Source: Eonycteris spelaea
Lineage: Eukaryota; Chordata; Mammalia; Chiroptera; Pteropodidae
DNA: 64,000 nucleotides
Direction: 5' to 3'
Assembly (NCBI GenBank): GCA_003508835.1
Contig: PUFA01000144.1
Location: 2,294,001 to 2,358,000, forward strand
Below are positions 12,216 to 24,404 of this stretch, piece by piece. The position numbers and the translations under genes were made by a program. The notes under the pieces were generated by a model that searched no databases, was not told the DNA's origin, and was given only the letters and a program-made list of their open reading frames with translations. Positions within the stretch are counted from its first letter, which is position 1, and the number at the start of each line of letters is the position of its first letter.

Positions 12216-12229
12216 GAAAAGCAAATTGA

Positions 12230-12796
12230 TGAAAATAATAAAAGGGGTTCCATTTTGGATATGTTCAAGGCGTATTAGTATGGAGATGTCCAGTGTACTG
12301 CTGGACATATAAGACATCTGGATTAGAGAAGATATTTGGGAGTTAACATCATATAAGTAGTGGTTAAACCCTTGAGATAGATAAATTCACATGGAGACGA
12401 GGCCGAGGATAGCACTGGGGAATACCAATCTCGAGGCTGAGTAGAGGAAAAGGAAACTATCAAAGAAATAAGTGGAAATTAGTAAGGAGGAGTCACAGGA
12501 GACCAAAGATGAGTTTCAAAGGAAAGGAAGTGACCAACAAAGCCAGAGAGTGAAAAAAGAAAGATGGAAAACAAACCAAGGATTTAGTACCTAGGAGGTC
12601 ACCGGTGACCTTAGTGAGTGTCAGTGGTGTCACCGTTGTAATGGCACAAAAGTTACTTACAGTGGGTTGAGGAGACGTCAGAAAGTGCAGACTGCCATAA
12701 AGACTCCTTCATAAAGCTTAGCAGGGAAGAGAAGCCTAGAGGCAAAGTACTAAATTGAAAGGGAGACAGCTCTGAGGAATAATTTGTCAGGCGGCA
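12230..12796 (+). repeat. Ancient L2-related repeat
   Basis: The order 'gatgtccagt', 'cactggggaatacc', 'gtcaccggtgaccttagtgag' matches a widespread old mammalian LINE 3' repeat. The subfamily is not certain. Confidence 0.5.
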
Positions 12797-13434
12797 CAGT
12801 AGACCTTATCTACAGCAGATGAGCTCCAAGACCTCCCGTGGATGCCTAAAACCATGGATAGTACCAAAGCCTGTATATACTATGTTTTTTCCAGTACATA
12901 CATACCTATAATAAAGTTTAATTTGTAAGCTAAGTACAGTAAGAGATTAACAATAATAAAATAGGTCAGTTATAAGAACATACTGTAATAAAAGTTATGT
13001 GAATGTGGTCTCTTGCTCTCTCAAAATATCATACTGTACTCATCTTTTCACCTAACAGAAGCACTTACAGCTTCTCTGTGTCATATCTGAATTGCCAGCA
13101 TCACTACTCTTACACTTTAGGGCCATTATTAAGTAAAATAAGGATGATTTGAACACAAGCACTGTGATACTGAGATAGTTGATCCGATAACTGAGACACT
13201 ACTAAGTGACTAACGGGATAGTGGCATACATGCTGGAAAAAAGGGATGATTCACGTCCCAGGCAGGATGGAGCCAGATGGCATGGAATTTCATCATGCTA
13301 CTCAGAACAGTGCTCAATTTAAAACTTATGAATTATTTATTTCTGGAATTTTTCATTTAATATTTTCGGGCCAAGGTTGACCGCGGGAAACTGAAACCAT
13401 GGAAAGAGAAACTGTATGTAAGAGGGAACTACTG
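12797..13434 (-). mobile_element. Tigger-family (pogo/Tc1-mariner) DNA transposon, internally deleted
   Basis: Both ends are visible: CAGTAGACC at 12797 and its inverted partner CTACTG ending at 13434, followed by a TA. Inside, 'gttgaccgcgggaaactgaaacc' is typical of Tigger ends. In the minus strand near 13120 is the remnant start of a Tigger transposase N-terminus, soon broken. At about 640 bases it is a non-autonomous copy. Confidence 0.8.
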
Positions 13435-13436
13435 TA

Positions 13437-13809
13437 ATGACACGAGGCTGTTTTTATGTCGAAAGGGAAAAGACAGTGAAACACTAAAAGTGTGAGAAAG
13501 AAACAGAGGGAAAATACAAGCCAGCAAAGCACAGAACATGTGGAAGGGAAGGGCTCCTTTGGTGGGGACCCTGTTTAGCCTCAATCTCCAGTGTCCCCGA
13601 AGTGGGAAGGAAATATGTAAGATGAGTGAGGATTGATGCCTCAGGAGAAAATAATTTCCCACCTCTGTCTTTTCTCAACTAGACTGGCAGAGGAAGGAGA
13701 CTGGGAGCCAGAGAATGGTCGAGGTGTAGAACCACTGCTCTTGGGCCTGCTGCTGACTAGGGAGGAAGGAAGTGCTGCTGGGCAGAGGTTAGGGTTCTGG
13801 CTGAAACTG
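13437..13809. other. Unassigned intergenic
   Basis: No gene. The overlapping frames on both strands at 13429-13986 have no homology I recognise. Confidence 0.4.
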
Positions 13810-13958
13810 GAAATCATAAATCCACCTGGTCACAGAGTTAAGGCCTCAAGAGATTCTGATTTAATAGGTCTGGTTTTTGGCCTGGGCATCAGGAATTTAA
13901 AAACCTGCCCCAGTGACTTTAATGTGCAATCAACCGTGGCTGAGAATTTCTGGGCTCA
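13810..13958 (+). mobile_element. MER5A-like hAT element
   Basis: 'agattctgatttaataggtc', 'ggcctgggcatcagg' and 'gactttaatgtgcaa' follow the MER5A order. Confidence 0.75.
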
Positions 13959-14856
13959 AAAAGTAAATGCTGCTTACGAAGTCTGAATCTCTAACCCTAG
14001 GTGGGAGGACAAAGAGAGGCTCTGCTGCCCTGGCTGAAGCAGGCAACTCTGTGGGGGCTGTGGCCATCCCCCCAATCATAGGAGGATGACTTCCTGCTTT
14101 GTTGTGCCCTTTCATCAGGATCTGAATTCCTCTCTAACCTCCTGCCTTAAGTTAAACCACAGTGAGCTTCCCTCACAGAGACCCAGCAACCCCCTGGTAT
14201 GGCAGTGGAGGCCAGTTTGGGGAATGTGATAGTAACTATAGCAAACAACATGCTTTCCTGATTAAGAACCAAGCCATCGACCTGGGTCACTGCGTGTGCG
14301 TGTGCATATTTGTGTGTGCGTGTTTTCGAGCTACCGATTCAACAGAAAAACAATAGCAGCTCTGAGACTGGAGCGGAGGTTTGACAAGTGACTACAGTGA
14401 CTCATGCCGCTTGACCGTGAAGGCCATGGGGCTGCCACCGCCAGTGTGGCAGGGTCTGGGTCGGAAGAGCTGCAGGTACAGTGGCTCCTGTGAACTTCCC
14501 ACCATGCTCCTGGGCAGGCTGCCTTTTGAGCCAACCAAATATTTTTGTAAAAATTAAGCCAGAAAATGTAACTTTTTTCTTATGGTCACAAATTTCCTGG
14601 CATAAGCAGGCAAGCTGAAGAATGAGGCTGATGGATCTTTCAAAGGAATGGAATATTTGTAGGATGATAGAGGTTTACAATATTAGGCCAAAAACTGTCC
14701 TTTTTTCAAAAAGTGCTCAGGTTGGAACAAGAGATGGCCTGGGCAGAGCATGGATGCCCCTGTGAGGAAAGGTTGGGAGACAGGACCCGTCCAGAGGAGC
14801 ACATTTAATGGAAACTTACAATGTGCAGGTTTGGGGACATGAAAGAAACATTAAAC
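13959..14856. other. Unassigned intergenic with GT-rich tract
   Basis: No gene seen. A TG/CG-alternating tract of about 40 bases lies at 14291-14330. Confidence 0.4.
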
Positions 14857-15178
14857 CTGCGCTGTCCTACACGTTTTCACTTGTCCCACATGGCTGTAGA
14901 GCAGTGAATGGCTAGTCTGAATTAAGATGTTAAATACATACCAGATTTCAAAGATAGCACAGGAAAAAAAAGGCATAAATAGTTCATTAGTAATTTATTA
15001 ATACTTTTTAATACTAACATGTTGAAATGACAATATTTGGTATATTGAGTTAAGTAACCTGTGTTATTAACATTAATTTCACCTGTTTCATTTTACTTTT
15101 TAAAATATGACCACTAGAAAATTTGAAAGGACAGATCTTTGGCTTCCACATTTCTGTCGCACAGTGCTGCCTATGCGA
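14857..15178 (-). mobile_element. hAT-type palindromic element, copy 1
   Basis: Starts GCGCTGTCC and ends with CGCACAGTGCTGC, with internal 'gctagtctgaatt' and 'ttcacctgtttcattttac'. It is the same family as the element at 25113-25378 in the opposite orientation. Confidence 0.65.
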
Positions 15179-15345
15179 CATAAACCAATGAACTTTTATT
15201 GAACACCTACTTTGCCCAAGGAAGCATGAAGGGACGAAGCTATAAACAATGATAGAAATAACAATAATAGCTCCAGGTTTTACAAAGTTGACTATTTGCT
15301 AGGCACTTTGCACTGGCTTAGTAACTTGTTGTAAGAAAGTGAGCT
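15179..15345 (-). repeat. L2/MIR fragments
   Basis: 'tttattgaacacctactttg' is an L2-type phrase. It is followed by a diverged reverse MIR-like stretch ending 'aggcactttgcactgg'. Confidence 0.5.
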
Positions 15346-15638
15346 GGATTCCAGAACCTCCATCACAAACCAGTTGACCAAACTGCCTTCCTGGCAGCAA
15401 AAACTGGGGTGCATCACAGATACATGCCCTGACACAACAAAGATGCTTTCACACAGTAGAGAATACACAAGTTAAAAACCCATTCTCAAGAACACATACA
15501 CTTTAAATGTTTTTTAATACGATTGAAACACAGAACAATCGATCTTCAGTCTATTTACAATTTTTTTTTCAAAGATGGCAAACTTTTTTAATATGTTGGT
15601 CAGAGTAAGAGGTTCAGGACATGACCTTGGGAAAGAAC
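15346..15638. other. Unassigned intergenic
   Basis: Nothing recognised. Confidence 0.4.
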
Positions 15639-15815
15639 AGTGGTTCTTCACCTAAGCTAGCTACCCAGTGTCCTCACCTGAGGAGCTGCAAAAAGGCCTG
15701 TTGCCTGGGCCCCACCCCCACAGATTCTGATGTAATTAGTCTGGTTTGGGGCCTGGGCTTCAGGATTTTTAAAGAGTGCCTAAGTGATTCTAATGTTCAG
15801 CCCATAGATGAGATT
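15639..15815 (+). mobile_element. MER5A hAT element, near full length
   Basis: Runs from 'cagtggttcttcacc' through 'gggccccacccccacagattc' to 'gtgattctaatgttcag', the complete MER5A order. Confidence 0.85.
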
Positions 15816-16144
15816 TACTAGAGTAAAAAGTGAACTGGTCCATATGGAGACCGGATCCCCCAAAGCTGGGCTCCCTTCAAGGCTGAGAATTTTGACTTAG
15901 GCGCTTTCTAAATTGGTGCAGTTGTAAAATATAGTTACTTTAGGGCACATTCTGTTCAGTTTTATTCATCTCTCAAGTTTTATTTATTATAAACCTATAT
16001 ACCCACATACACACATATTAGTAGATGTAAGCAATAGGAGATGGTGGAAAGTACACTGGACATAATGCCAAGAGCACTTGAAACGAGTAGTAAATGAGCC
16101 CTAGAGGTTGATTGACTGGTTAAATGCATTTTTTTTTTTTTTAG
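15816..16144. other. Unassigned AT-rich intergenic
   Basis: Nothing recognised. Confidence 0.4.
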
Positions 16145-16400
16145 CCCTAGAGACTTAATGTATAGGGAATATAGTATAGGGAATATAGACAACAATATTT
16201 TATTATAACCATCAAACTTACTAAGAGACCAGAACTTAATGATTTCAACTACTAAAAAATAATAATTATGTATCATAATAGAGAGGCTAATCATCACAAT
16301 GACAATCACATTAAAATACATAAATGTATTAAATTAACATGTTGTACATGCCAAATTTACGCATTACATGTCAAATATATTTCAATTATAAATAAAAAGC
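16145..16400 (+). mobile_element. L1 3'UTR end
   Basis: 'atagggaatatag' (twice in tandem), then 'ttgtacatgcc' and 'tcaattataaataaa' match the 3' terminus of laurasiatherian L1 elements. Confidence 0.65.
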
Positions 16401-17234
16401 CCAAAGCAGTTGTCTTCTAGGTCTGGTTGGCCAGATCTGAGATACCAATTTCCCATCTATAAAAGGTGGGTTGGCCTAGATAAGCGTTAGGAGCTTTCCA
16501 GGGGTAGACATTTCAGGATTTGGATTGGGGTCAGACTCTGCCCTAGATTTTGTGTCTGATCCCACAGGCAGAGAATAGGGCTAGTTCCCTTGCTAGTGAT
16601 CCAATAATGCTGCCAGCCATAGTAAAGACTCCCTCCGCCTTTTTAAAATTTTTTATTTTTTTTTGAGACCTCACCTTTGAAATAGATATTTCCATCTGCA
16701 TCCTATCATGCCTGTCCCATCCACCCCACCCTCATCCCTCCTCATGTAAATCAGCCTGGGGAATCAGATCCTGGAGAAACTTTGATCTCTTTATCTGAAG
16801 GCACAAAGATAGCATTGCAAAGCCTGCTGCTGGTGTGGAGGTGGCATAGTCAGGAATGCTTCGCATTTTTCTAGCGAGTTTCATTCTTAGGATATTCTCA
16901 GAGGAGAGACCTTCTCCAGCAAGGCCATGAGGAAACTGATTATGGAATGAGGGAAAAAAGGCAGACTGGGTGGAAGAGAGGCTTCCTTGAAAGGAAATAT
17001 CAGCAAATTCTGATATGCAAAGTCTTGAAAAATCCATATCACAGTCACTTTGAAAGAACCTGGGGCTGGGCTATGTACTTGGCTTTCTCACTGTGCAATT
17101 TTAAAAGGACGTTTCAAGTTTCCAAGCTACTAAGTGCAACAGGCCTCTCGCTGAGCCCCCGAGTCCTATTTTGTGCCTCTCCAGCCCACCATCTGTCTGC
17201 ATGCATTGCTGCCAGGGCTTGCTCTGAAATGTAT
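16401..17234. other. Unassigned intergenic
   Basis: No gene or clear repeat seen. Confidence 0.4.
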
Positions 17235-17545
17235 GTCTAACTGTGTCACTCTCTAGTTTAAGACTGGACTCCAGCTCCACTCCCATCCCACTGCCTCTGT
17301 TACCTGTAGAAAAATAAAATCTAAACTCTTCTCTGTGTCATTGGAAGCCCTCCAAAATCTGTTCCCCAGCTACAAAAGTGCAGATCTGCACCTTTCTCCT
17401 GCTCTCCAGCCACTGAACCCATTGTGCCCACCTCTGGACAGCACAAACTCCACCGGGAAGGGCAATGGTTTGGCCACTCTGGCACGTTCATCTTCCAGCA
17501 CCCATTCTAGTTTCTGGGATTAGGCTCAGCAAAGGTTTGATGCTT
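17235..17545 (+). repeat. L2 LINE fragment
   Basis: 'aataaaatctaaactcttc', then 'ggaagccctccaaaatctg', is the diverged L2 3' order. Confidence 0.6.
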
Positions 17546-17869
17546 GAATGACCAACCAAACTGACAACTATGTAAATTAAGGACCTCGTATTGAGCAATT
17601 CCTAAATTCTAGCACCAACTTCTGAGAACTGTTCTGGGGGCAGAGCTGAAAGCTGCTTAGAACTTGACCCAGTTCATACTAATAGTCACTGCACTTTCCA
17701 GTCCAGAAAAATAGAGATAGGTGGTCTGACAAAGGGTTTAGAAAGGTTTTTGTTCATTTTAGTAAATCATAACAATTTTTGTAAATTTTTAGTAAAATTT
17801 TTAGTAAAGCATACAAATTAAATTACAATGCAATTAAACATTTTAAATCACACTAAAAACAAGAGTATC

Positions 17870-17985
17870 CTATGGTTGCACAACAATGTGAATGTACTTA
17901 TGTCACTGAACTGTACGTACACTTAAAAATGGTTAAGATGGTAAATTTTATGTTATGTGTATTTCACCACAAATTTTTTTAAAGG
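17870..17985 (+). mobile_element. L1 3' terminus
   Basis: 'acaatgtgaatgtactta', then 'cacttaaaaatggttaagat' and 'tatgtgtatttcaccac', the end of an L1M-type element. Confidence 0.8.
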
Positions 17986-18289
17986 ATCATTCTGAATGTG
18001 CAGTTGCTATCACCTTGCCCTCAACCCTTCTGTTCTGGGAGATTTCGAGGTGATCAAACAAAATCCTTTTGAATAGGAAAAGTATTAACTCTTTATTTCT
18101 AAAGGGTAAAGAGAAAGTGAGGATTCTTGGTTTAAAAAAAATGTTCAAATGTAGTAATACTTAAAGTACCTTACTATCACTAATTTCTGGAAGTTTCAGC
18201 TATCTGTCATGCAGCTCAGGACTAAGAAACAAGCAAAAATAGCCACTAGTGATCAAAATAAATGTCACTTGACTAATGAAAGAACCAAT
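17986..18289. other. Unassigned intergenic
   Basis: Nothing recognised. Confidence 0.4.
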
Positions 18290-18470
18290 TTTATGATATA
18301 GGTGATCTCCATTTCACAGTTAAGGAAATTAAGGCTCAGGATAACTTTCCTAATTTACATAGCTAGTCAGTTAAAGAAACAAGATTCAAAATTACCCTAG
18401 GTATGGAAAGAGTTAAAAAAAAAATACAAAAACCAAATCAATGCTCTTTCTACTTTACCATGCCTCTACT
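18290..18470 (-). repeat. MIR SINE
   Basis: 'ccatttcacagttaaggaaat', then 'catagctagtcagt', reverse MIR. Confidence 0.65.
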
Positions 18471-19559
18471 TTTTGGATGCTATTATATTTATAATGGTTT
18501 TTTTTGTTTGGCTTGGTTTGGTTTTGGTTTTAGGGTTTTTTGAGTCCTTCCAAAGCAACTTTGATGACCTGATCCAAATGGGACTTTATTGGAAGGAGAC
18601 TGAGGTGATGCAAAGAGCTGAAAGAAGAGCTAACAAACAGAGCGGTACTGGCAGAAACCAGGCAGCTGGGGACTTTCTCTCTAGCATGCAGTGGTTCATG
18701 TGACCAGGCCCAAGCTTGCCAGGCTCAGAGACTCTCCGTTCAAGTTTCAAATTCCCAAGAGGAGAATCTGGTTTGCCTGCTTAAATTAGGTGTCTTCAGC
18801 CTTATCAGTCAGCTCTGCCCAGGGAAATGGGAGTCCTGGACTCCAGACATGACCACTGGGCCTCAACCTAGGGTCAGCTCTTATCAGAGAAAGGGGGAAT
18901 CCCTGTGGGCAAGGAAGACCCCCAAGTGTGTCTCAGCAGGAAATTTTCTGGGTGACGTAAGAAAGGAACAGGAAAGCCATATCACTCTCACCCCAAGAAG
19001 CTCTTGTAGAAATGTTCTGAGCCATAAATTCAGCCTAAGCTTTGTTCCATTCATAGTTTCATCATTATCTGGTGTTGTAAACTTGGGGAGCATATCTGCG
19101 ATTTTAAACTCAGTGGACCCCTGCAGCAAGGTGACTACTCTGGAGCTTATCTTCTAAACCTTAGGGGTTTAGGGGTCAGAGGGATGCTCAGAGCAAGGAA
19201 AAATAAAGGCATCCAATTTGGAAAGCTCGGAGTTGTCTAGGAGATAGGCTGTGCTCATTTTCTAGGAACTTCCAAATACTCTCTTTAAGAAGAAAAAAAG
19301 GTATGCCATGCATTTGACTACAGTTAGCTGTGTGTTTTGGCTCATCGCATAGAAACCCAAGCATAGCCAGCCATCCTCACAAGCAACAATAAAGAGGTAA
19401 CTGGCCTAAATTCCAAACTCATTTAAGGCTATTACAACCACATGGTCTAACTGGAGTCCAGCTATAGACACAAATTACTAACCAAATTAAATGGCCAATA
19501 TAGTTCAGCTAGTCATTCAAAGTCAAGAGGTCTGTATGTGAATTAACAGCAACACTAAC
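18471..19559. other. Unassigned intergenic
   Basis: About 1.1 kb without recognisable genes or repeats. Frames at 18473-18703 and 18849-19157 have no family resemblance. Confidence 0.4.
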
Positions 19560-19765
19560 TACCATTATATAGCACCTTCCTGCTATTTCAATTGTATTCC
19601 TCCACAATTCTAATATAGCTGCTATTATTATAACCACTTATGGATGAGAAAAATGAGGCACAGAGGAATTTTGACTTTGCCCAGACAGAATATTGGAAAA
19701 TCCCAGAGGGAATGAGGACTTGAATTCAGGTCTTCTGACCCCAGTCCTAGGCTAATGTCCTTTAT
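19560..19765 (-). repeat. MIR SINE
   Basis: 'gatgagaaaaatgaggcaca', then 'gaattcaggtcttctgacc', reverse MIR. Confidence 0.7.
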
Positions 19766-20759
19766 AAGGCCCTTCTAATAGATTCATCACTTCTTTTTGT
19801 TTCCCTTTATGCCACCAGCCTTCTTTCAGATTATGTTACCTAATGATTCTCTACCTTTACACGGAGGGGCTGGCTTCTCCATGCCAGTGTAAATGTATGT
19901 TCAAAGAAAATAGTGTCATCCTTTTCTTGGGCTCTAATTGCAAGAACAGCTGAGCTGGAGCAGATCATGCTGACCATTTGTTTGCCAAATTCCAGATTAT
20001 ACAGTAGACAAGAGGAGTTTTCTAGGACTACATTAAATGAATATAACTAGGGTGAGGATTTCAGGACCATGGAACTATAAAAACCTATTCTAAACATCAG
20101 GCTTGAAATCCAAAACCAGAGTTTCTGCTTTTGCCTGTTAGATGTCACCAACAGCTTAGTTCAACCCAGTGCTTATACACGGGTCTTCAATAATATCTAT
20201 GGATTGATAATTGTCTGGCCTCTCCATCACCCCCTTGGAGTGGGAGATGAGTGAAAGTGGCATTAAAGTGGGTAAGGTTTGCGGGGAGAGAGAAAACCAG
20301 CGCTTCAGGGTTCTGATTTGTGTTTTTCAAATTCTGGGTCAAGGCTCCATTGATGAGTTAAATCAATTTACTGGATCAAGACTGACATCTTTTTTTTTTT
20401 TTTTTAAATGAAAGAGTAGGATAGACTTAGTCAAACAGGAAATATCAAACTATATCATATGTAGTTAGAGTAAGTAGTGTTTCATGAAGTATTTTTAATT
20501 TTTTTTTTAATAACTATTTTTGTGGGTAGTGGTTTGCAATGCAAAATGTACTTTTTACTTCAAGTCAGAGTAAAACAAAAAAGTTTGAAAGCCACCAGCT
20601 AGGTGGACTGAGAGCTGGAAAGTTGACTCCACTTAATCCTCTCAGCTGCCAGGGAATGCCATGGGAACTGCTTAGAACTTGCTACCTAACACAGGAAACC
20701 AAAACCAAAAGCTGCAAAGAAAAGGATTTAGAAGCTTGGTTTCCTAAATAGTTATAAAT
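19766..20759. other. Unassigned intergenic
   Basis: No gene. Homopolymer T runs occur at about 20390-20405 and 20500-20508. Confidence 0.4.
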
Positions 20760-21290
20760 TTTTATGTCAAAAAGTGTAAAACAGAATCGAAAGGTAAAAA
20801 ATAAACTGAAAAAGAATTCGTACATACATGTCAAAATATTCTTAATATGTAAATGATTATAAATCAACAGGAGAAAATGTCTAATATCCCAACAGAAGAA
20901 AAAAGGGCAGAGACAGAGTATTAAAAAAAGAGAAAGAGATGAAAAGATGTCCAACTTCACCAACAATGTCAATTAATGCAAGATGTTTTTTCACTTCTCC
21001 CAATGTTTTTAAATACCCACTTTGTCAAGGATATAAAATATGAACGGCATCACGTACAGCTGGTAGGACTATAATTAGATAAACTGAAAAAATTGGCAAT
21101 ACACACCAGAAGCCTTGAAGATTATGTACCCTTTGGCTCAAAATTCTTCTTCAAATAATTTATCTCAAGGAAGCAATCATGGGTGTGTTCAAGGTTGCCT
21201 ATAATAGTAAAAACTTAGAAAACACCCTGTCCAACAATAGAAATGTTATGATCTCCTTCATGTAAAAAGTTAAAAAATAATAAATAATAA
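20760..21290 (+). mobile_element. L1/HAL1-type LINE fragment
   Basis: 'gatgtccaacttcaccaac', 'gcatcacgtacagctggtag' and 'gcctataatagtaaaaactt' follow the ORF2 3' order of old L1/HAL1 elements. Reading frame destroyed. Confidence 0.65.
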
Positions 21291-21339
21291 GCACATGTGT
21301 AGCAGAGGTCCCTAGCAAAGCCTGGCCTGGGCCTAGAGT

Positions 21340-22230
21340 TTCGGTCATTTGTAGGGCTGGAAGTCTGATGACTCCTTTGGGAGTTCAGTTTCCTGAGCTG
21401 ACAGATGAGGACAGGAGGTGGGAGGAGCTTGGAGAATGTAAGCTTAAGGGCTGGGAAAGGTAGACAATGGGACTGTTAATTATCAATGAAGAGAGAGGTT
21501 TGAGAGAAAAGCAGAAAAGTTGTTTTCATGAGAGATTCTAAGTCTAGGGCCTGGGGTTAACAAAAAAGATATAGGTATGGTGATTAAAAGTGTTCTGGTG
21601 AAAAGTAAAGCAACTAAGAGGGTGTAGGGAGTGTGGGAGATGGGGGAACTTTGAAAGTTTATTTAGAATGGTGAAGGAAGACCCCTCTGATGAGTTGACA
21701 TTTGTCAGAGACCTCAAGGAAAGGTGAGAACCACCCACGGAGTCCAGAGGGAATAGCCAGTGCAAAGGCCCTGAGGCAGCAACATTCTTGTGTTTGAGGA
21801 ACAACAAAGAGGCAGTGTGACTGGAGTGCAGTGAGCACAGGGGCAATGGGGAGAAGACAAGGTGAATGAAGTAGCCAGATCTGGTCATGTAAGACATTGT
21901 AGCCATTCTAAGGATTTGTCTTTTATCCTGAGTGAGATGGGGAACCATTGGGAGATTCCATGAATAGTGAGGGACATGACTTGACTTATACTTTTAAAGG
22001 ATCACTCCGTGAAATGCAGTGTAGAGAACACACTTGGGGGCTAAACAGTGTGGGGGCTGAAGACAGAAATTAGAGACTAAAGTAGGAGGCTACAGCAATA
22101 ATCCAGGTAGAAGGCAATGGCTTGGAACAGGGCGATAGCATAAGAGGTGCTAAGAAATGTTCACATCCTGGATGTATTTTGAAGGTAGACTGGCAGGATT
22201 TGCTAATGGATGAGTGAGATGTGTGGGATT
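21340..22230 (+). repeat. L2 LINE 3' region, long
   Basis: 'gtgcaaaggccctgaggcag', 'gatctggtcatgtaagaca', 'ctgagtgagatggggaaccat' and 'caataatccaggtag' occur in the order of the L2 3' region. This is one of the longest L2 fragments here. Confidence 0.65.
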
Positions 22231-23619
22231 ATGCATATGTTTGTGTGTGTCTGATTGGGGAAAGGGCAGGCACAGGCAGCAGAGATGGGTGAAGAATAGA
22301 ACTATAACAGTAACCTCACAGAGGCTAGAACCAGAAGGCCTTGGAAATCATCTGGTAAGGAAACCAGAGAAGTGGAACGATTTGCACAAGTTGGTACCAG
22401 CATGGAAAGGGCAAGTTTGGGTCCTACCCTGGCCAGTACAATAAACTTAATAAACTTAATTTCCTAAAACTAAGCAGCTGTTTCCTTGGAAGAGTGTTTG
22501 CTATGGAATACTAAATCAATAACCAGTGGCAAGATGGGGGATCAACATCAGATCTTGTGAGGGGAGAGCCAGGAGGCAACTGCAGTGCCTTGGCAAGGTA
22601 ACAAACGAAGCCCGAAGGTGGGGTCAGAGGAACAAAAAGGAAGGACTGGATAAATAAATATTGCAAAGGCTGCACTGTCAAGGCCCAGAACCTGATCAGA
22701 TATGGGAGGCAATCTAGGGGAAGGGACTAGATAAGAGTTTTCAACCCCCTGGAGAAAGCTTCAGTGTAAGACGAGTGGAGGGGAGAATGGGTGGGAAGTT
22801 GGAGAGGAGCCAGAGAGAGCGGCACTGCGGAACAATCTGCACCTTACGCTACTGTTTGTGAAATAGATATACAATGCTATAATTCTTCCGGAAAAATACA
22901 CAGGAAAGTGGTATCAGTCGTGGCCTTGGGGGAGGGAATGAGTGGTTAGCAGCCAAGGTCAGCTATCTCTCCCTTTATATTATATCTTTGGTTATTGCTA
23001 TGGGCATATATCTAATAGCAAAATAATTTGAAAATGTTTTCCAAGTTGTGTAGTAAATGGAAGGAAAGCAACATGGCAATAAGAGCAGTAGCAGGTTTTT
23101 TTCCTTAGGATGGGGAGATTTGAGAACCTCTGAAAATGTGAGAGGGAGGAGTTAGGTGAAAGAAGGAGGGCAGTGAAATGCGAGAAGGCTGAGGCCCAGG
23201 AGGAAGTTATCTTGCAAAAGAGAAAAGGCCTACTGTAGGAAAATGGAGATTGCATCGCGTGTGGATTCCAACTGGGCGGAAAGCAGGCGCTGTTCTTATG
23301 ATATGTACACTATGGAACCCGCAAAATCCTTCTGAGCCTGAGAAGAACAAGTACTCAGATCTTACGGGCGAAAACTGGAAATGTTCCGAGTTTGGGGGCT
23401 GTATATTCAAGGCAGCACCGTTTATGGTGGTAAAACAGAACAAAGCAAAGGGTATAAACGACAGACCTGTTAAATGAACTGAGTGCCTTCATGCCATGGA
23501 TTAATGCCATTAACAGAGTGGGTCCCAATTAGGACTTGGCGTTTCGACGATGTACTAGAAAAGCAAGACGTAGGGTGGCGTATGTTATATGATACCATTT
23601 TAGAAAACAAAAGGAAACA
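22231..23619. other. Unassigned intergenic with weak repeat traces
   Basis: Includes a possible reverse MIR tail (about 22320-22410) and an L1-tail-like stretch (about 22850-23040). No gene recognised. Confidence 0.4.
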
Positions 23620-23627
23620 CAGTGCAC

Positions 23628-23649
23628 CGCGCGCGCGCGCGCGCGCGCG
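23628..23649. repeat. (CG)11 microsatellite, Z-DNA-prone
   Basis: A pure CG dinucleotide run of 22 bases, extended on the left by the alternating purine-pyrimidine GTGCAC at 23622-23627. Confidence 0.97.
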
Positions 23650-23799
23650 TCTGATTTGGCTTGGGCCATCATGGGGGAAATCACAGAAGTATATAATTGG
23701 GGTAGTGAAAGATGAGGAAGAGAAAGGCGGGGTGGGGTGGGGGGAACCTAAATACTTACAGAGTAAAAGAAGCAAGTGCAAAACAAAACCCAAAACACC

Positions 23800-24270
23800 T
23801 AGGACCCCAGGATCGGCGATAAAACCCAGAGGCAAGGAGGATCCCGGGGCGCCCGCAGAGGAGCCACACACCCCGTGGGGCCTCCCGACAGCCACGCCAG
23901 TGCGGATATTTTCCAATTCGTGGGCGTCGGCGCGGGCGTGTGCAGAGCGCGGCGTGGGGTTTCTCTGAGCTCTTTGTTAAAGGAGGATGGGGAGAAGGGG
24001 GAGGGCGCAGTGCGCCACCAGCGTTGGAAAGGGCAATCGCCGGGTGCAGGGAGCTGAGGCCGGCAGGCAAGGGTACACGGGCTGAGGGGACCAACCGGGT
24101 TCCTCGGCCGGCCGCTCGGCCCCGACTCGGCCCGGCCAGGCCCAGCTGCCCCCGGTCACGCAGTGGGCACTCCCCTGCCCGGCCTGGAAGCCAGTAGTGG
24201 GGCTGCTGCTGTCACCGCCTAAACAAAAGGCGCCTACGCCTGGGCATGGAGCGCAAACGGCGCAGGGCGC
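23800..24270. promoter_or_regulatory. CpG-rich segment (orphan CpG island)
   Basis: Dense in CpG (for example around 23915-23955 and 24090-24160), contrasting with CpG-poor flanks. It is not at the 5' end of PCBP1 or C2orf42. Overlapping open frames on both strands are the expected by-product of high GC. It could be a promoter of an unannotated transcript. No initiation site or ORF can be fixed from sequence. Confidence 0.55.
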
Positions 24271-24404
24271 TTACTGGGGGTCCTCCCCGCCATCTGTCCC
24301 TGATGCTCAGGCTCCCACTCTAGATCTCTACCCCAAGCAGACACTGCTCTCTGCCTTGTCCCCTTTTCTTTAACTGCCCCCCCCCCACCCCGCAGCCCTG
24401 ATAA

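Noticed and set aside
23470..24094. Overlapping 148-161 codon frames on both strands at the (CG)n tract
   Set aside because: The two strands share the same interval, the frames include an Arg-Ala repeat translated from the CG microsatellite, and no homology is recognised. A composition artefact.
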